The notes under the pieces: model-generated
The model's database searches: none
What the model was told of the DNA's origin: nothing
What the model saw: the letters and a program-made list of their open reading frames with translations, nothing else
In this document: positions 25,116 to 37,130 of the stretch, piece after piece
How positions within the stretch are numbered: position 1 is the stretch's first letter
Layout: each line of letters opens with the position of its first letter
Assembly: GCA_907165275.2 (NCBI GenBank)
Contig: OU015673.1
Coordinates: forward strand, 7,529,001 to 7,593,000
From: Zygaena filipendulae
Taxonomy: Eukaryota > Arthropoda > Insecta > Lepidoptera > Zygaenidae
Direction: 5' to 3'
Length of the DNA stretch: 64,000 nt
Position numbers and translations under genes: made by a program

Positions 25116-25283
25116 TTATATTATGATTTTTTATTTGCTATTAAAAGTTAAGATTACCTGTAAAAACTGCATAAAAATCCTTTTAGTAGTTTCGGAGATT
25201 AACGTAAGCAGACAGAGGCACAAAATTATGTTTTTGTGATTGGTTACTTACTGTTATTTTATCGCCCCCTTTCAACTCCTGCG

Positions 25284-25404
25284 GGGCTAAGCTGCGCAAC
25301 ACGATAAAATTTCATCGATTCTCGTCGACAAAGCCATACAATATGTCGACGAGAATCGATAAAATAGCTCGATAAAATTTTATCGTGTTGCGCATCTTAG
25401 CCCG
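25284..25404. repeat. Short imperfect palindrome (foldback MITE)
   Basis: Arms GGGCTAAGCTGCGCAACACG and CGTGTTGCGCATCTTAGCCC flank the inner pair TCGATTCTCGTCGAC / GTCGACGAGAATCGA. The right arm has an extra 'atcgagctatttt'-type block in reverse, so the arms differ in length. Confidence 0.65.
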
Positions 25405-26259
25405 GCTGATAAAAATGTTTCGGATTTCACTACTTAATTATACCTAGTATAAATACCTACTTTCTTTACAAAGACCGCCTTTTTCCACCATAAAATATAT
25501 TGCACACTGTCAAATAGTAGCCGGCGACTTGTTTTCATTCTTCTTGTGTCTTCGACACAAAGAAATGTCGATAAGGTGATTCGTAAAATGATATTAAATT
25601 ATGGTAGGCAGCAGTCGAGTTTGAGTGAAAATTTGTAGAAATTATATACAAGTTCATGCTTCTTACATAAATTTTAGGTAAAGGGTAATACTTTCACTAA
25701 CAATTAGGTCATTTGAGAAGACCATTCATATGAGAAATATATTATAACGTGCATGAGTACTGTACAAGGTTAGTCGGCAAGGGTGTACTAAGCAGAAAGA
25801 GTAGGTACAAAGAAGTTCATGATGATGAGTACAACTTTTGGGTTTTTCTTTGAAAAATACATTTATTTTAATAAGGTTTGTTTATTGTTGAAATAAATTT
25901 ATTTTCTTTCATTATTCCTTTCTAACTTTATTTATGATTAAGAAAGTATGCTATTTCGACCAAATCATTAGGTTAATTTAAAATAATTTTGTGTGTTTTT
26001 TAAAAAAAATCCTTTTTTTCCAGCGTGATTAATACATACGATGTAGAAAAAAAAGGATTCTTTACTGAAACATATGTGCCTAATACGTACCTATACCTAT
26101 TACTGTTTTGCTGATTCATAAAATAAAATAATATTGTTCTCGCGGATTCAAACCCCCTTTCCAACTAACCATGTAGGTATCTCATGAGATTTGAAAACAT
26201 CGTTTTTATGGTAGTATTGTATTTTTAGTAGGTACGTATAGAAAAACTGAGAAGACTTA

Positions 26260-26496
26260 CGGCCGCACTCAGAGTCGACTTTAATGATTACTTAGTTAAG
26301 TATAGATTTTTAAAACAAAACTGCCGCAATCAGAGACGTTCAGTAAATTAATGTTTATTGGCATTTAATGAGATGTAACTTATTTGGTTAAATGCCAATT
26401 AACAATAATATATTAAACTTATCTGATTGCGGCAGTTTTGTTTTAAAAATCTATACTTAACTAAGTAATCATTAAAGTCGACTCTGAGTGCGGCGG
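26260..26496. mobile_element. MITE family B, near-perfect palindrome
   Basis: Arms CGGCCGCACTCAGAGTCGAC and GTCGACTCTGAGTGCGGCGG, flanked by TTA on both sides. Same inner blocks as 10308. Confidence 0.75.
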
Positions 26497-27450
26497 TTAG
26501 TGTTCGTAGTCGTATAGTAAGGTACTGAAAGAATTAAGTTTAATTAAACATTAATTAATTATTTTACGAGACGTCTAATATACCTATACATTGATTTTCA
26601 GCTATACATTTCTACTTATTAATAAATTTAAAAATTACGTAATTATTTTCGCGTAATAATTGTATTGCTGTAAAGTTTTTTTTATATAAATTTTAATTAT
26701 TTCGTATTGCTAAGATTCATATATGAAGTGAAATCAAAAGCTAGAAAATATTATATACTTATACTTAAATAAGTACATAATAATGCGAAAATGGATAAAT
26801 TTTATAAGTTGAAGGTTGATAATCTGTTTACTCATTCAGAAGAATTAGGTACATTTAAGCAGAATTTATGCAACTACAAACTTTGACGTATTTCTTTAAA
26901 AAGCTATAATAATTAAATTTAAATTTAACAACGGACGGATATCCTAACAAAATTAAATTATAACAATATACAATAATATTATAACATCAAATAAAGTAAA
27001 ATTTTAACTATGTCAATATTAAAATTATACAACAAAGGTAACTAAATATAACTAAAATTTACTTATTTGAGATATGATGACACATTTTTTCTTTTGGAAA
27101 GATAGTCGTAATATCTGAGGAAGTCACAACCATATATTATTACTTTTTTCACATTTACAGACCACGCACGTCTGGTAAAACTACTTTTAAAAGTACACAG
27201 TACACGTAATACACTTTGGGTTTGATGATTCTACATTATTTTACATTTGGTTATCGATTATAGTTAACTAACATTTGGCTATTCGTCATTATCTAAGATT
27301 CTAACATTAAAAGTTGAGCCTTAATTAGATACTTATTCAAAAGGAAGACACATTGAAGTTATAAATAGCATTACAAGTATTTCATTGTTAAAAAAACTGT
27401 TAAAATTCATATAAACAATTTTATTAAATTTCATAGAAGATACGAGTATT
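26497..27450. other. AT-rich intergenic, nothing recognised
   Basis: No open frame or repeat terminus that I could support. Confidence 0.4.
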
Positions 27451-27461
27451 GTATGTAGTGG

Positions 27462-27556
27462 TTATACCCCGTTTGCTTCCACGACACAAGCTTATAGCTT
27501 AGTGTGGGATCAAGTAGATCTGTGTGTTGTGAAATTTATTATTATTATTTTAAAAT
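27462..27556 (+). mobile_element. 5'-truncated SINE copy with ATT tail
   Basis: Matches the 3' body of the SINE at 46525: CACGACACAAGCTTATAGCT, TAGTGTGGGATCAAGTAGAT, TCTGTGTGTTGTGAA, then (TTA)n. The tRNA head is missing. Confidence 0.65.
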
Positions 27557-28242
27557 CATTTTTGGTCGACACTTTTGCTATATGAATTTTAAACAATTTT
27601 TTTTCGCACCCTACCATCACTCAGATTGGAGCAAACAAGAGAAGGTGTTCAAAGATTGAAACATGCTAAGGACATCAAACAGGTGTTAGTTCACGATCAT
27701 TACTTCCTCTAAAAAGAGTTTTTACTGGTCAAAGCCATCTGGCTCCTATTGGTAGAATTATATTTTTGCTGTTGTTTGTTTTTAAATTAGAAAATTTTAT
27801 AATCGCTTGAAATCTTATTATTGCATTATTAGAAGAAAAACTAAAATTATTCATTGTTGATAGTAAATCATAGTAAACCAAATTATTGTACTTAAACTGG
27901 ATCGTCAAAGCTAGTAGTATGTTTACCCGAATTTCAACAAATATTGTCTTACACCGTCTCTTTATCATTCCTTATACCTTGCCACGAGATTCCCGCATGA
28001 ACTTTGTAAAAAGTAGCCTAATTTACCTACTTCTTATAACATCAGCTATCTGCCAGTGAAAGTCCGGTAAAAATTTAATCAGCTGTTGAATCATCAAAAA
28101 AGCCGTTCCATGCATATATACCTACTGTAAATTAATTTTGTTGTTTGGGGCGGAGACCAAATATCCGGCAAAAACAACAAATCAAAAATCATAATATACG
28201 TTTCAGCAGTGTTTGAGTTATAAAAAAAGTTAGATTTTTTAT

Positions 28243-28606
28243 ACAACGTATTAATGAATTGACTGAAAAATAAAAAATAGTTTGCTCAGAATCGACTTCC
28301 GAATCGATCGCACCATGTTTTAAAATAGGTTTTATTTTTTAATTTTTATCAGCCCATGTCAAAATTATATTTTATAATACAATATTTGGCGTGTACGCCG
28401 CTCGTAGCACAAAACCGATTAGGTCACTGACACGTAGATGCGGGCGTAGCGCTTGAAATTTCGTAGATAGGTCACCTTCAAACTAACTTTGAATCACTTT
28501 TAAACTATTAATTTTTTTTACATAATTTATATTTTAATCATATTATTATTGTTTATTATTTTAAATGGGGTATATCAGGTGTTTGGTTGATTCATTACCA
28601 CGTTGT
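28243..28606 (+). mobile_element. MITE family D (ACAACGT ends), copy downstream of the receptor gene
   Basis: Terminal inverted repeat ACAACGTATTAATGAATTGA with ATTCATTACCACGTTGT. The interior has TTTGCTCAGAATCGACTTCC and TACGCCGCTCGTAGC. It is the inverted relative of the copy in receptor intron 1 (32274-32615). Confidence 0.7.
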
Positions 28607-28783
28607 GTATACCTAAAGATATACCTATATCTGCATTATTCTTATTTCGCGAATCATAAACTTTAATGAAATATTTGATCTTTATAATTTTAGTAAGCAC
28701 ATAAAAATGAGTCATAGTATAAGAGAATATCCATTAAAATTCGTTACACACCTAACCCTTGGGATCCGTCGTCAATGAATAGA

Positions 28784-29020
28784 TGGACATAGATAAGCAA
28801 TAGTGTGTTAACCCACACTGGAGAAATTTTGAGTAAATCGTATTTTAAAAGTATAGCGCCATTTTTTGTCAACATTTTTTATGTTAAATATTTAGTTACA
28901 TATTTAAGCAATGTAATAAGGTAAACGCATAAATAAAAAACGTTCCCTAACTCTCGATAAATCGTTCTGAATCAAAAACTTAAGTTTGTGGGATAACATG
29001 TTATTGCTTATCTACGTCCA
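28784..29020 (+). mobile_element. MITE family C
   Basis: TGGACATAGATAAGCAATAG to TTGCTTATCTACGTCCA. Directly after it, TATCTGGACGCAGATA repeats part of the terminus in reverse, a small remnant of a second end. Confidence 0.7.
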
Positions 29021-30567
29021 GACATATCTGGACGCAGATACATATATCAACCTAAATGAAAGTTTTGTTCTTAAAAAAGTACCAGCATGGCTTTGTTTGA
29101 AAGTGTTAGTGGTGAATTTAAGTTTTTTAGTGGAACAAAAACAAAAACATTAGTTTGTATGTTTTTTTTTTTTTCGACACAACACTAGCACATCGATTCT
29201 AATGGGATTTGTTATTAACAGTAGTAGCACATCAAATACATATTTTAAAAATTCTTTTTTTTTTCTCTATTGAAGCGTTATTTGTCCCCATACTTTTTTA
29301 TCGTATCTTCCTATAATAATTTTAAAAGAAAAATATTACCTATTCTTAATAACGTAATAATATTATAACTTTAAATTATATTTTATCTATCTTATGTAGG
29401 TATTTAATCTTAAAAATTATATTTACAAATTTTTAGCTAAAATAAACTAGAATAAATATTAAACTTTATTTTAATTAAAATGCTATTTTTGTTCAAATTT
29501 ATTATACTCATATGAAAAACTAAAAAATTAAACATTAAAACAGTAATAAATAATAATTATTCTCATTTTTTTTTTAATCTCAAATAACAAATACACCGAT
29601 TTACATCAATATTTATTATACCTACTTATATTTAGTAGTTATTTTCATTATAAAATTGTGAATTGTTAAATACTTGTAAATAATATTGCAATCTTTAATT
29701 TAAAATTGTTAACTTGAATTAATATATTTTGATTTTCAAATTATAAATCTGAAATTTTTTTATAACGTTTACTTTTTACATTTACCAATTCAAATTTAGT
29801 TTACTAAGTACAGTACCTACCTTTATTTGAAAGATTATGTACAAATGATTTTTTTTTTAAATAATATTATATTAATGTTTCAAATATTATTAATATTTAT
29901 TAGATATTTATTGTTTAATACAATTTTAAAATTCCTATGTAATTTATACACATTGCATATTTCTGAATTATATAATTTTACCACTACTAAGGTCACACAT
30001 TTACATTACTTACTTTTATTTACAATTAAACAAAGGTTTTCCTTATGATTTCTCACCCTTCGTTTGAAATACTTTTAGGCCGGTTATTCACTAACTTATA
30101 TACAGTCAAGGTGTAAATTATAGGTGGAATAATATTTTTATATCAGCTTTGATATAAAAAGAATAATTTAATTAAGAAAATGTAAAATTAACTTTTGAAT
30201 TTTGCGATTGATTGATTAGAAAAACCAACCTAGATTACAGGGACGGATTTAAATGAAATTTCAGGGAATAACTGGAAAATATTTCGCTTATGAAATTGCT
30301 TATTATTTCGTAAAGTGGTGTGTTACTAAAACAAATTAACCAAATTTCAACAATTACCGCAATATTCACTCTGACAATCTCGAACACGATAAAGTTAATT
30401 TAAACATTATGAGCTACGCAATAACGTCAATTATTTACATACAACATTATAATTATAAACATTGAAACACCGAGGGAATAAGTACAGCTTGATATGGCCT
30501 GAGCCACTTTCGATAAGTTCATATAGGCCTATCAAACGGCGGTCTCTAACTAGGAATTGGGCGACAC
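29021..30567. other. AT-rich region 3' of the receptor gene
   Basis: Very AT-rich. It probably includes the 3' UTR of the minus-strand receptor gene just below 30568, but no single polyadenylation site can be singled out because AATAAA-like words are frequent. No other gene seen. Confidence 0.4.
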
Positions 30568-31305
30568 TCAGAGCGAAGCGAGATCCGACGTGCGTCGAGA
30601 AGCCGCCGGCACCCTCAACTGCCCGGATCCTCTCCTGTCGAGCCGCTCCAATGCATCAGAATCGGCGGATCCCCGTCTGCAGAAATTGCAAAAGGCGCAC
30701 GCCAGCGTGTTCTTGAATGCATTGCGGAAGTCTCGGTTGAAATACGCGTAGATGAGCGGATTTAACACTGAATTGAAATAACCGGTCCAAAACATGATCA
30801 CTGTCAATATCTCCGGTGGATCACAAGCGTCGCACAACGAAGTCGTAAGGTAGAACAGGAAAAAGGGGAGCCAGCACAGAATGAAGGCACCCATAATGAT
30901 TCCCAACGTCCTGGCAGCTTTGTGTTCCCTCTTCATTTTCAATATATTCCTGTCTTTGGTCGGTGTCGTGGCGCTCATGTGTAACGCGCCGTTTTTATCG
31001 CCCACTTCTCTCGAATGCCGGTGCATCAGCATCGCGTTGCCCGCTCGGGCGTGTAACGCTTTCTCTTGTCGATTAGCTTCTTTGAATATAGCTAGATAGG
31101 TGAATATCATTATAGTACAAGGTATCCAGAAGGATATGGAACTGGATATGACAGCGTATGGCTTGTTCACGATAAACGAACAATCGTCGGGATTACTCAG
31201 CCTCTCTTCTAAGTGGTTTTTGGTTGTGTACCACCCCATGAATATGGGGGCGTATGATATTGTGACTGGACTCAGCCATGTTGCTGCCAACATTATAAAT
31301 GCCAT
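30568..31305 (-). CDS. OctbetaR: Octopamine receptor exon 3 (TM4 to C-terminus)
   Basis: Acceptor TTTTGTTCACAG precedes ATGGCATTTATAATG. It encodes residues 146-390 (TM4 to TM7 and the tail) and ends [14 protein letters not shown] at 30568. The cysteine-rich segment CAFCNFC after TM7 may be palmitoylated. The tail is Arg/Ser-rich, as in kinase-regulated receptors. Confidence 0.9.
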   Translation of the reverse strand: MAFIMLAATWLSPVTISYAPIFMGWYTTKNHLEERLSNPDDCSFIVNKPYAVISSSISFWIPCTIMIFTYLAIFKEANRQEKALHARAGNAMLMHRHSREVGDKNGALHMSATTPTKDRNILKMKREHKAARTLGIIMGAFILCWLPFFLFYLTTSLCDACDPPEILTVIMFWTGYFNSVLNPLIYAYFNRDFRNAFKNTLACAFCNFCRRGSADSDALERLDRRGSGQLRVPAASRRTSDLASL

Positions 31306-33255
31306 CTGTGAACAAAATGGGAAATTAAAGGATTTCATTTTCGAACAAAAGATTCTTGGCAGTGGAAATTGTAAGCGTGTTTATCTTCTTTGTAATATTT
31401 CGGGTATCCTACAGGTAAATAATATAAATAAATCGAGTAAACTGTCGGTTCCATTTTCACTTGATTCGAATGAATCTAACTAACATAGAAGAACACAAAA
31501 ATTGGAGAGAAAAGGTCTCTTCGTTTCAAAAGACAATAATATTTTATGATATTTTAATAATGACTGGTAATCTGTATCACAGGAAATATTCCTACGACAG
31601 ACACCAGTCTCTTACAATAAAATAGACTGTAGGTACTTTGTATTGTGTTGTGTTGATATTATTATTATTATTTAACTATTAAAGTAAAATGGGTCACTTC
31701 AGATCAGTAGGATACTATATCAATACATTTGCAATTATTAAAAAAAACAAACGATGGATGAGTTAAATTTAATGGTGTTTTTTTTTGTGAATTTTCATAT
31801 GCTTTTGTTTTGACATAAAAAAATACTCACCTTTTTTGTCATTTTTATGGGATATTTTAATGGTTTTACAATAGCGTAATATCGATCTACTGATATACAG
31901 CATAGATGAAGGATCGACGTCGACGTGAAATACACATCCGAGGAGTTCCACAAGTCGCATATGACAGGGCTAAAGATCCATTTGTCATAGAATTGTACGC
32001 TAAAATTGAACGGCATCACAACCATTGCTACCAGGATATCAGCAAACGCCAGAGATACAACAAAGTAATTTGTTATAACTCGAAGTTTTCTGAAACAACA
32101 CACATTATAATAGGTTTAACGAGTACAACTTAGCTCATTTGCTGTGACTAACAGTGAAAAAGTCAATTGTAGGACTAGTAAGATTGACTTCCGTAGTATT
32201 TTTGTTAATTACATCGATAGGTCAATAGACTAAATTGTTTTATGATTCGGATACGGTCATCTTTGCACTACTATACAACGTGTTAATGAATTAACTGAAA
32301 ACCTGATTTAAAAAAATAAACAATAATATGATTAAAATATATTTTATGTCGAAAAAATGTATACTTTAAAAGTTATCCAACATTAGTTTGGAGGTGACCT
32401 ATCTACGAAATTCCAAGCGCTACGCCCGCGCCTACCGGTTCGAATTTTTTTGCTGCGGGCGGCGTACGCGCCAAATATTGTATTATAAATAATTTAGACA
32501 TGGGCTGGTAAAAATGAGAAAATATAACCTATATTAAAACATAGTGCGATCGATTCGCTAGTCGATTCTGAGCAAACTACTTTCTAGTTTTCAGTTAATT
32601 CATTATCACGTTGTATAAATCATGTAAAGTACCTATCATATAATCCAGAAAGAATAATGTGTATTATAAACCATAATATTATGTTAATATTATGGGACTT
32701 AAACATTATGGAATTTGCTACAAACTTAATACCACAAAATACAATAATATATAATATCCACGCACTCATACAATGTTTGTATCAGGATTTATACTATGAG
32801 AATCTGCATTTGCTGTGTTGTGGTGAAATTTGAATGTAGTCGTTTTGTTGACTTCCAATGGTATTGTGTGTCGCTCGGATTCTATAGAACGACTCAAATA
32901 TCTTATTAATAATAATAATAATAGTAAAATTGTTTATTGCCATCAAGAAGGTGTACAAAAAAAATAAAAATTAAACTTAGTCAATTATTCTAGGCAAAAG
33001 GAAGTGATTCAGCGTGAGCTACTCGTGACCTAGGTCCCGAGCAGCGCTGGTTTTCAATCACTCCCCTCTGGAGTACAGAGGGCTCATGCAATTCAGAACT
33101 CATTTGTTGAAATGCCAACATTAACTATGAGAATTAAAATTATTATTAGATATAGATTATAAATTAAAATAAATTACAGCAACAAAGAAATAAACAAAAT
33201 AATTTTGAAATTTAAAAAGAAGAGGCTATGTGCGCGTGCGTGTTTGCAAAGGTGC

Positions 33256-33311
<56 letters not shown>

Positions 33312-33727
33312 GTGTGTTTGTCATCTTATTATATTTACGTCGTTATCGATTTGAACTTTGACGTGGGTAAGCCCGCTACAAGGTGCACCGTTGACTTGGT
33401 GAAGGTCACGAGACGGACCGATGCGGGAAGCGCAGGAGCGGTCGAAGTGGTGATGCTTGGGGGAGGTCCAGGAGTGGACGTCGTCTTTTGGCTGATATAA
33501 TGATGATGACTTCTTTAGCATTTACTTACTCGCAACCATGTTGCCACTCACCTGTGCCTCATAACACTGACTATGACCAGTAGGTTCCCCAACACCGCTG
33601 TGATGACAATCACCAACAGCACAGCAGTCCTTATCTTGAACAGTACAGAATATGTCCACGCTTCACCGCCCACGCCGGTCAAGTTGGCGGTCTTTTCCGT
33701 GGTGTTGGTCCAATTTACTGAAGCCAT
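30568..33727 (-). CDS. OctbetaR: Beta-adrenergic-like octopamine receptor (class A GPCR), three coding exons
   Basis: Joined exons 33727-33552, 32089-31831 and 31305-30568 give an open frame of 390 residues. This is a plasma-membrane receptor for octopamine that, by family knowledge, couples through Gs to raise cAMP. Visible landmarks are N-glycosylation sites at residues 5, 8 and 15; TM1 about 33-56 with GN; TM2 with LAFAD (Asp76); Cys103 and Cys187 for the extracellular disulfide; Asp110 in WNSSDVYF, the amine-binding TM3 aspartate; DRY at 127-129; the serine patch SSS 199-201 in TM5; CWLPFF 289-294 in TM6; and NPLIY 327-331 in TM7. The third loop holds [13 protein letters not shown], characteristic of insect Octbeta receptors. 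The length is at the short end for the family. An in-frame TAG sits 15 bases upstream of the chosen ATG, but a 5' UTR exon could exist. Which of the three Octbeta subtypes it is cannot be decided here. Confidence 0.9.
31831..32089 (-). CDS. OctbetaR: Octopamine receptor exon 2 (TM2, TM3, DRY loop)
   Basis: Acceptor TGTTGTTTCAG precedes the first base, and donor GTGAGT follows AAAAAG. It encodes residues 60-145 from [11 protein letters not shown] to PIKMTKK, ending in phase 0. It includes the ligand-pocket Asp110 and DRY 127-129. Confidence 0.9.
32274..32615 (-). mobile_element. MITE family D inside receptor intron 1
   Basis: Ends TACAACGTGTTAATGAATTA and TAATTCATTATCACGTTGTA. Its right part (GCGATCGATTCGCTAGTCGA, TTCTGAGCAAACTA) is the reverse complement of the left part of 28243-28606, so the two copies face each other across exons 2 and 3. 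Confidence 0.7.
32905..33095 (-). mobile_element. LINE-like 3' end, antisense, in receptor intron 1
   Basis: An AAT tract followed by AGTAAAATTGTTTATTGCC, then GAGCAGCGCTGGTTTTCAAT, the same layout as 18300-18480. It is in the same orientation as the receptor transcript. Confidence 0.4.
33249..33320. repeat. (GT)n microsatellite in receptor intron 1
   Basis: About 30 GT units with flanking GCGTGTGCGC-like words. Open frames called across it are low-complexity artefacts. Confidence 0.95.
33552..33727 (-). CDS. OctbetaR: Octopamine receptor exon 1 (residues 1-59, N-terminus and TM1)
   Basis: Begins ATG at 33727. The encoded start is [18 protein letters not shown]. It ends in CACAG followed by the donor GTGAGT. 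The last two bases (AG) join the first A of exon 2 to make Arg59, giving MRH-R-KLR, the usual end of TM1 in this family. The upstream TTCTAG or GGCAG could be an acceptor from a non-coding leader exon. Confidence 0.85.
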
Positions 33728-33818
33728 AAAGGAAACTGCCTAGAAGAAATCATCGGCGTTGTTAGTTGACGGAGAAGTGGAAATAGTCTTTCAATTAATA
33801 GGTACATGCTAGATGTGC

Positions 33819-33991
33819 CCGGAGTTCTTGAGGGAATTCCGAGATAAAAAGTACCCTATGTCCTTCTCTATACCCCTGACAATTTGCATGCCAAATTTCA
33901 CACAAATCCGTTCAGCCGTTTTTGCGTTATTGAGTAACAAACATCCAAAGATCCAAACATCCACACTTTCACATTTATAATATTAGTAAGA
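33819..33991 (-). mobile_element. Helitron-like repeat just upstream of the receptor start
   Basis: Plus strand runs from CTAGATGTGCCCGGAGTTCT to TTATAATATTAGTAAGAT. It lies within 100 bp of the receptor ATG. Confidence 0.55.
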
Positions 33992-34018
33992 TAACAATTT
34001 ACGATAACATCGGTGAAA

Positions 34019-34236
34019 TCCTACTAATCCTACTTCCTACTATTCTACTAATATTATAAATGTGAAAGTGTGGATGTTTGGATGTTTGTTACTCAATCAC
34101 GCAAAAACTGCTAAACGGATTTGGATGAAATTTGGCATGCACGTTGTCAGGGGAGACGTTGTCATGTTTGGCATGTACAGAGAAGGACATTTATAGGTAT
34201 TACCGCGGATGAAACCGCGGGGCACAACACAGCTAG
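34019..34236 (+). mobile_element. Helitron-like repeat
   Basis: Starts TCCTACTAAT and ends ACCGCGGATGAAACCGCGGG then CACAACACAGCTAG. It faces the copy at 33819, so the two form an inverted pair. Confidence 0.6.
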
Positions 34237-34954
34237 AAGAATAATATAAAAGGGATTTATTATTATTTTATTATTGGCATGAATTATTTCAAGAAACTGT
34301 TTTGAGTACTAGTAGTTTTGAGTATCAAAACCACGATGAAAAATATTGCTAATTAAAATATCTAGGTAGTATGTAAAACAAAAAGCTATAAAAGCAAAGT
34401 TCTTCACAATATTTAAGACGGTAATAGTAAAATTTCAAATAACGTCGCAATTATCTCGTGAACTATTAGAAAACTATGTATTCACAACAAATTGACCATT
34501 GAAATAGGGTAATGAGAGACAATAGCAATAAATGTTTGATGAAAGAGCAAAGGTCTCCTAAACAGTAGAATTTACGCAGTTACAGTACAAAAGGTTTTTG
34601 TTGCAAAATTCACGACGATTGAACACAAGTCCAATTCGTCCCAAACATTAGGGATGGCAATTAAAAGTTTTTATTTGTCACAACCCGTCCAATTTTCGAG
34701 TTCGGCAGTTGTCGTAGTTACTGTTAAAATAAATTAAACAAGAGTTGTAAATATTGGCGCATTATAAAAACTGTCTGCCGAATCTATAGTACATTACTTT
34801 TTATAATGTAAACAATTTTTTTTGACGTTCTAATGAAATTACTTTATTTGGCAATATTTATTTAGCACTAGCTGTTGCCCGCGACTTCGTACGCGTGGAG
34901 TTTGGGATCTATTTTTACCTGAATTGTACGCGGAGAACACCTATAACGAAAATG

Positions 34955-35154
34955 TTAGCTATGCCCCACGGTTTCACCCGTGGTAATTTTGGAGTTCCCG
35001 CGGGAATTCCGGGATAAAAAGTACCCTATGTCCTTTTCTGTACGCCTGATAACGTGCATGCAAACTTTCATCCAAAGCCGTTCTGCCGTTTTTGCGTGAT
35101 TTAGTAACAAACATCCAAACATCCACAGTTTCACATTTATAATAATTAGTAGGA
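34955..35154 (-). mobile_element. Helitron-like repeat
   Basis: TTAGCTATGCCCCACGGTTT on the plus strand to AATAATTAGTAGGA. About 200 bp long. Confidence 0.6.
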
Positions 35155-35322
35155 TTATGCAATGCCACTATCTAAATCAGGGGTTTGGTAAATTTGGAGG
35201 TGAATACCTAAATTGGTATGAAATATTTTTTCAAATCACACAGTTTATGTTATCGATCACCATCTAACTAATGCTGAGAAAGATAGATGTGTCACCATGT
35301 TAATTCAATAGTTCTCATATTG

Positions 35323-35650
35323 GGCATGTTGACTAATTTTTATTTTTTAGTCCGTCTTGTAGATTATAAAAAAATATTGGACACGTATTTTTTCTTTTTT
35401 TACGTAATCAAAAAATAACAGCGATATATTGAGTTGAAATTTCGCGTGACGTCACTATTCTGACAGTTTGTATGGCGGTTTTAGCGGTTAGTGACGTCAC
35501 GACCCCTTCACCCCAAACTTTAATGCGCTTTATCTCTGTATATTTTAATTTGTTTCAAAAAGCAAAAAATACGTGTCTATTGTTTTTTTATTTTCTAACT
35601 GACGGACTAATTATTTAGAATTTTGATTTTCAAAAGTAGTCCACATCCCC
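35323..35650 (-). mobile_element. MITE family A
   Basis: GGGCATGTTGACTAATTTTT to AAAGTAGTCCACATCCCC, with two GTGACGTCAC motifs near 35448 and 35490. Confidence 0.75.
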
Positions 35651-35881
35651 AAGTAATAAAACTTCTAATTATTAGAAGTACCTATTGTATTAACTAATGC
35701 ATCTGATCTATAACTTCATACGTTTGCTTTATTCATTTTACGGATATCTTTGTCAGAAGTCAAAGTATTTTTGGTAGATGTCTCGGAACAAACGGGTCTG
35801 ATTCCGTCAACTCTATCTTGTTCTCATTATTTTTTATTATAATGGTGATTATTGAAACTTTCAATAAAATTAACTATCTTA

Positions 35882-36118
35882 CCGCGGCACTCAGAGTCGA
35901 CTTCAATGATTACTTAGTTAAGTATAGATTTTTAAAACAAAACTGCCGCAATCAGACAAGTTTAATAAATTAATGTTAATTGCCATTTAACTAATTAAGT
36001 TACATCTCATTAAATGCCAACTAACATTGATTTACTGATCGTCTCTGATTGCGGCAGTTTTGTTTTGAAAATCTATACTTAACTAAGTAATCATTGAAGT
36101 CGACTCTGAGTGCAGTGG
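35882..36118. mobile_element. MITE family B, near-perfect palindrome
   Basis: Arms CCGCGGCACTCAGAGTCGAC and GTCGACTCTGAGTGCAGTGG, with TTA on both flanks. Confidence 0.75.
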
Positions 36119-37130
36119 TTAGTCCTTCAATAACTACATATCGGTCATTAAGGATACATACCTTTATCTCGCTCGTTTTATTTTGTCTTTGTGAATTTTT
36201 TCATAACTACACTTTGCCAAGCATTCGTGCAGCTCATAAACATGTTTCTCCATCGTTATTACTATTACGATCATTATTATCAATAAAATAACGTTGTTGA
36301 TACACAACAAAGTTCATTTTCAACTTTTTCTTCTTAACTTTTTCAACTTTCATTTTCTTCTTATGTTTCTTTTATCTTTTAGGAGGATGTGTTTTATTTC
36401 TATTGTATCACCTATTCGTTCATCCATGTTCATAACGCCATCGTTTTTATCTGTAACAAAAATAAAGGCAAATTCATTATCATTTGTAAACACACTGTGG
36501 ATTCGCAATGGCAATTCACGAATTCACGAGTATATTTTGTGTTCAAATTACTGCAAGTTTGAATGGATATCCATAATTTGCTATATAAACAATTTTTCTT
36601 TTTCAAATTTTACGACCGCGTTTTGTAAATTTGGGATAAGAAAATTTTGCTAAGACTTTTCACATCTATATATTTTTTTTCTTTATAGAAGCAACTTCAA
36701 AAACCACTTTAAAATGCGAAGCCATTCATCAACACTTTCTCGAAGCCAAATTCCATATTGTATTCAAACTTGTGTTCCTGAGCAATTACATTTTTTGTTG
36801 CAATAAATTAGTATTTTATATCTACACCGAGTTTGTTTTTGGCTATTCGAGATTTGAGAATTAGCATTATTTTGTTGGTTCACCGAATTAATTTACTGTA
36901 AGCACCAAAATTAATTCGATTGCGTGCGGTTTCGCAATAGAGACAATTATTCCTTTATCTTGCCAAGTCTGTTTGCATGCAAATTACTTTTCTTATTACA
37001 TTGAGGTTCTTAGGGATGTCAAAGTAAATAACGTTGTGCAACTGAGAATTTATTTTCAAACAATCAACACCATATCATTGTGACGTTTCTTAGATCTGTA
37101 TTATAAATATATACTGCTCAAGAGCCGTTC
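36119..37130. other. AT-rich intergenic, nothing recognised
   Basis: A 119-codon frame at 36294-36653 is Phe/Ile/Ser-rich with no domain and follows the local T-rich composition. I do not call it a gene. Confidence 0.4.

Noticed and set aside
30462..31483. Plus-strand frames of 64-127 codons
   Set aside because: Shadows of exon 3 of the minus-strand octopamine receptor.
33228..33521. 90-codon frame across the GT repeat and its antisense
   Set aside because: Low-complexity translation in an intron of the receptor gene, with no domain.
10308..36118. CRISPR-like array from recurring palindromic repeats
   Set aside because: Copies are dispersed kilobases apart without regular spacers, and the genome is eukaryotic.
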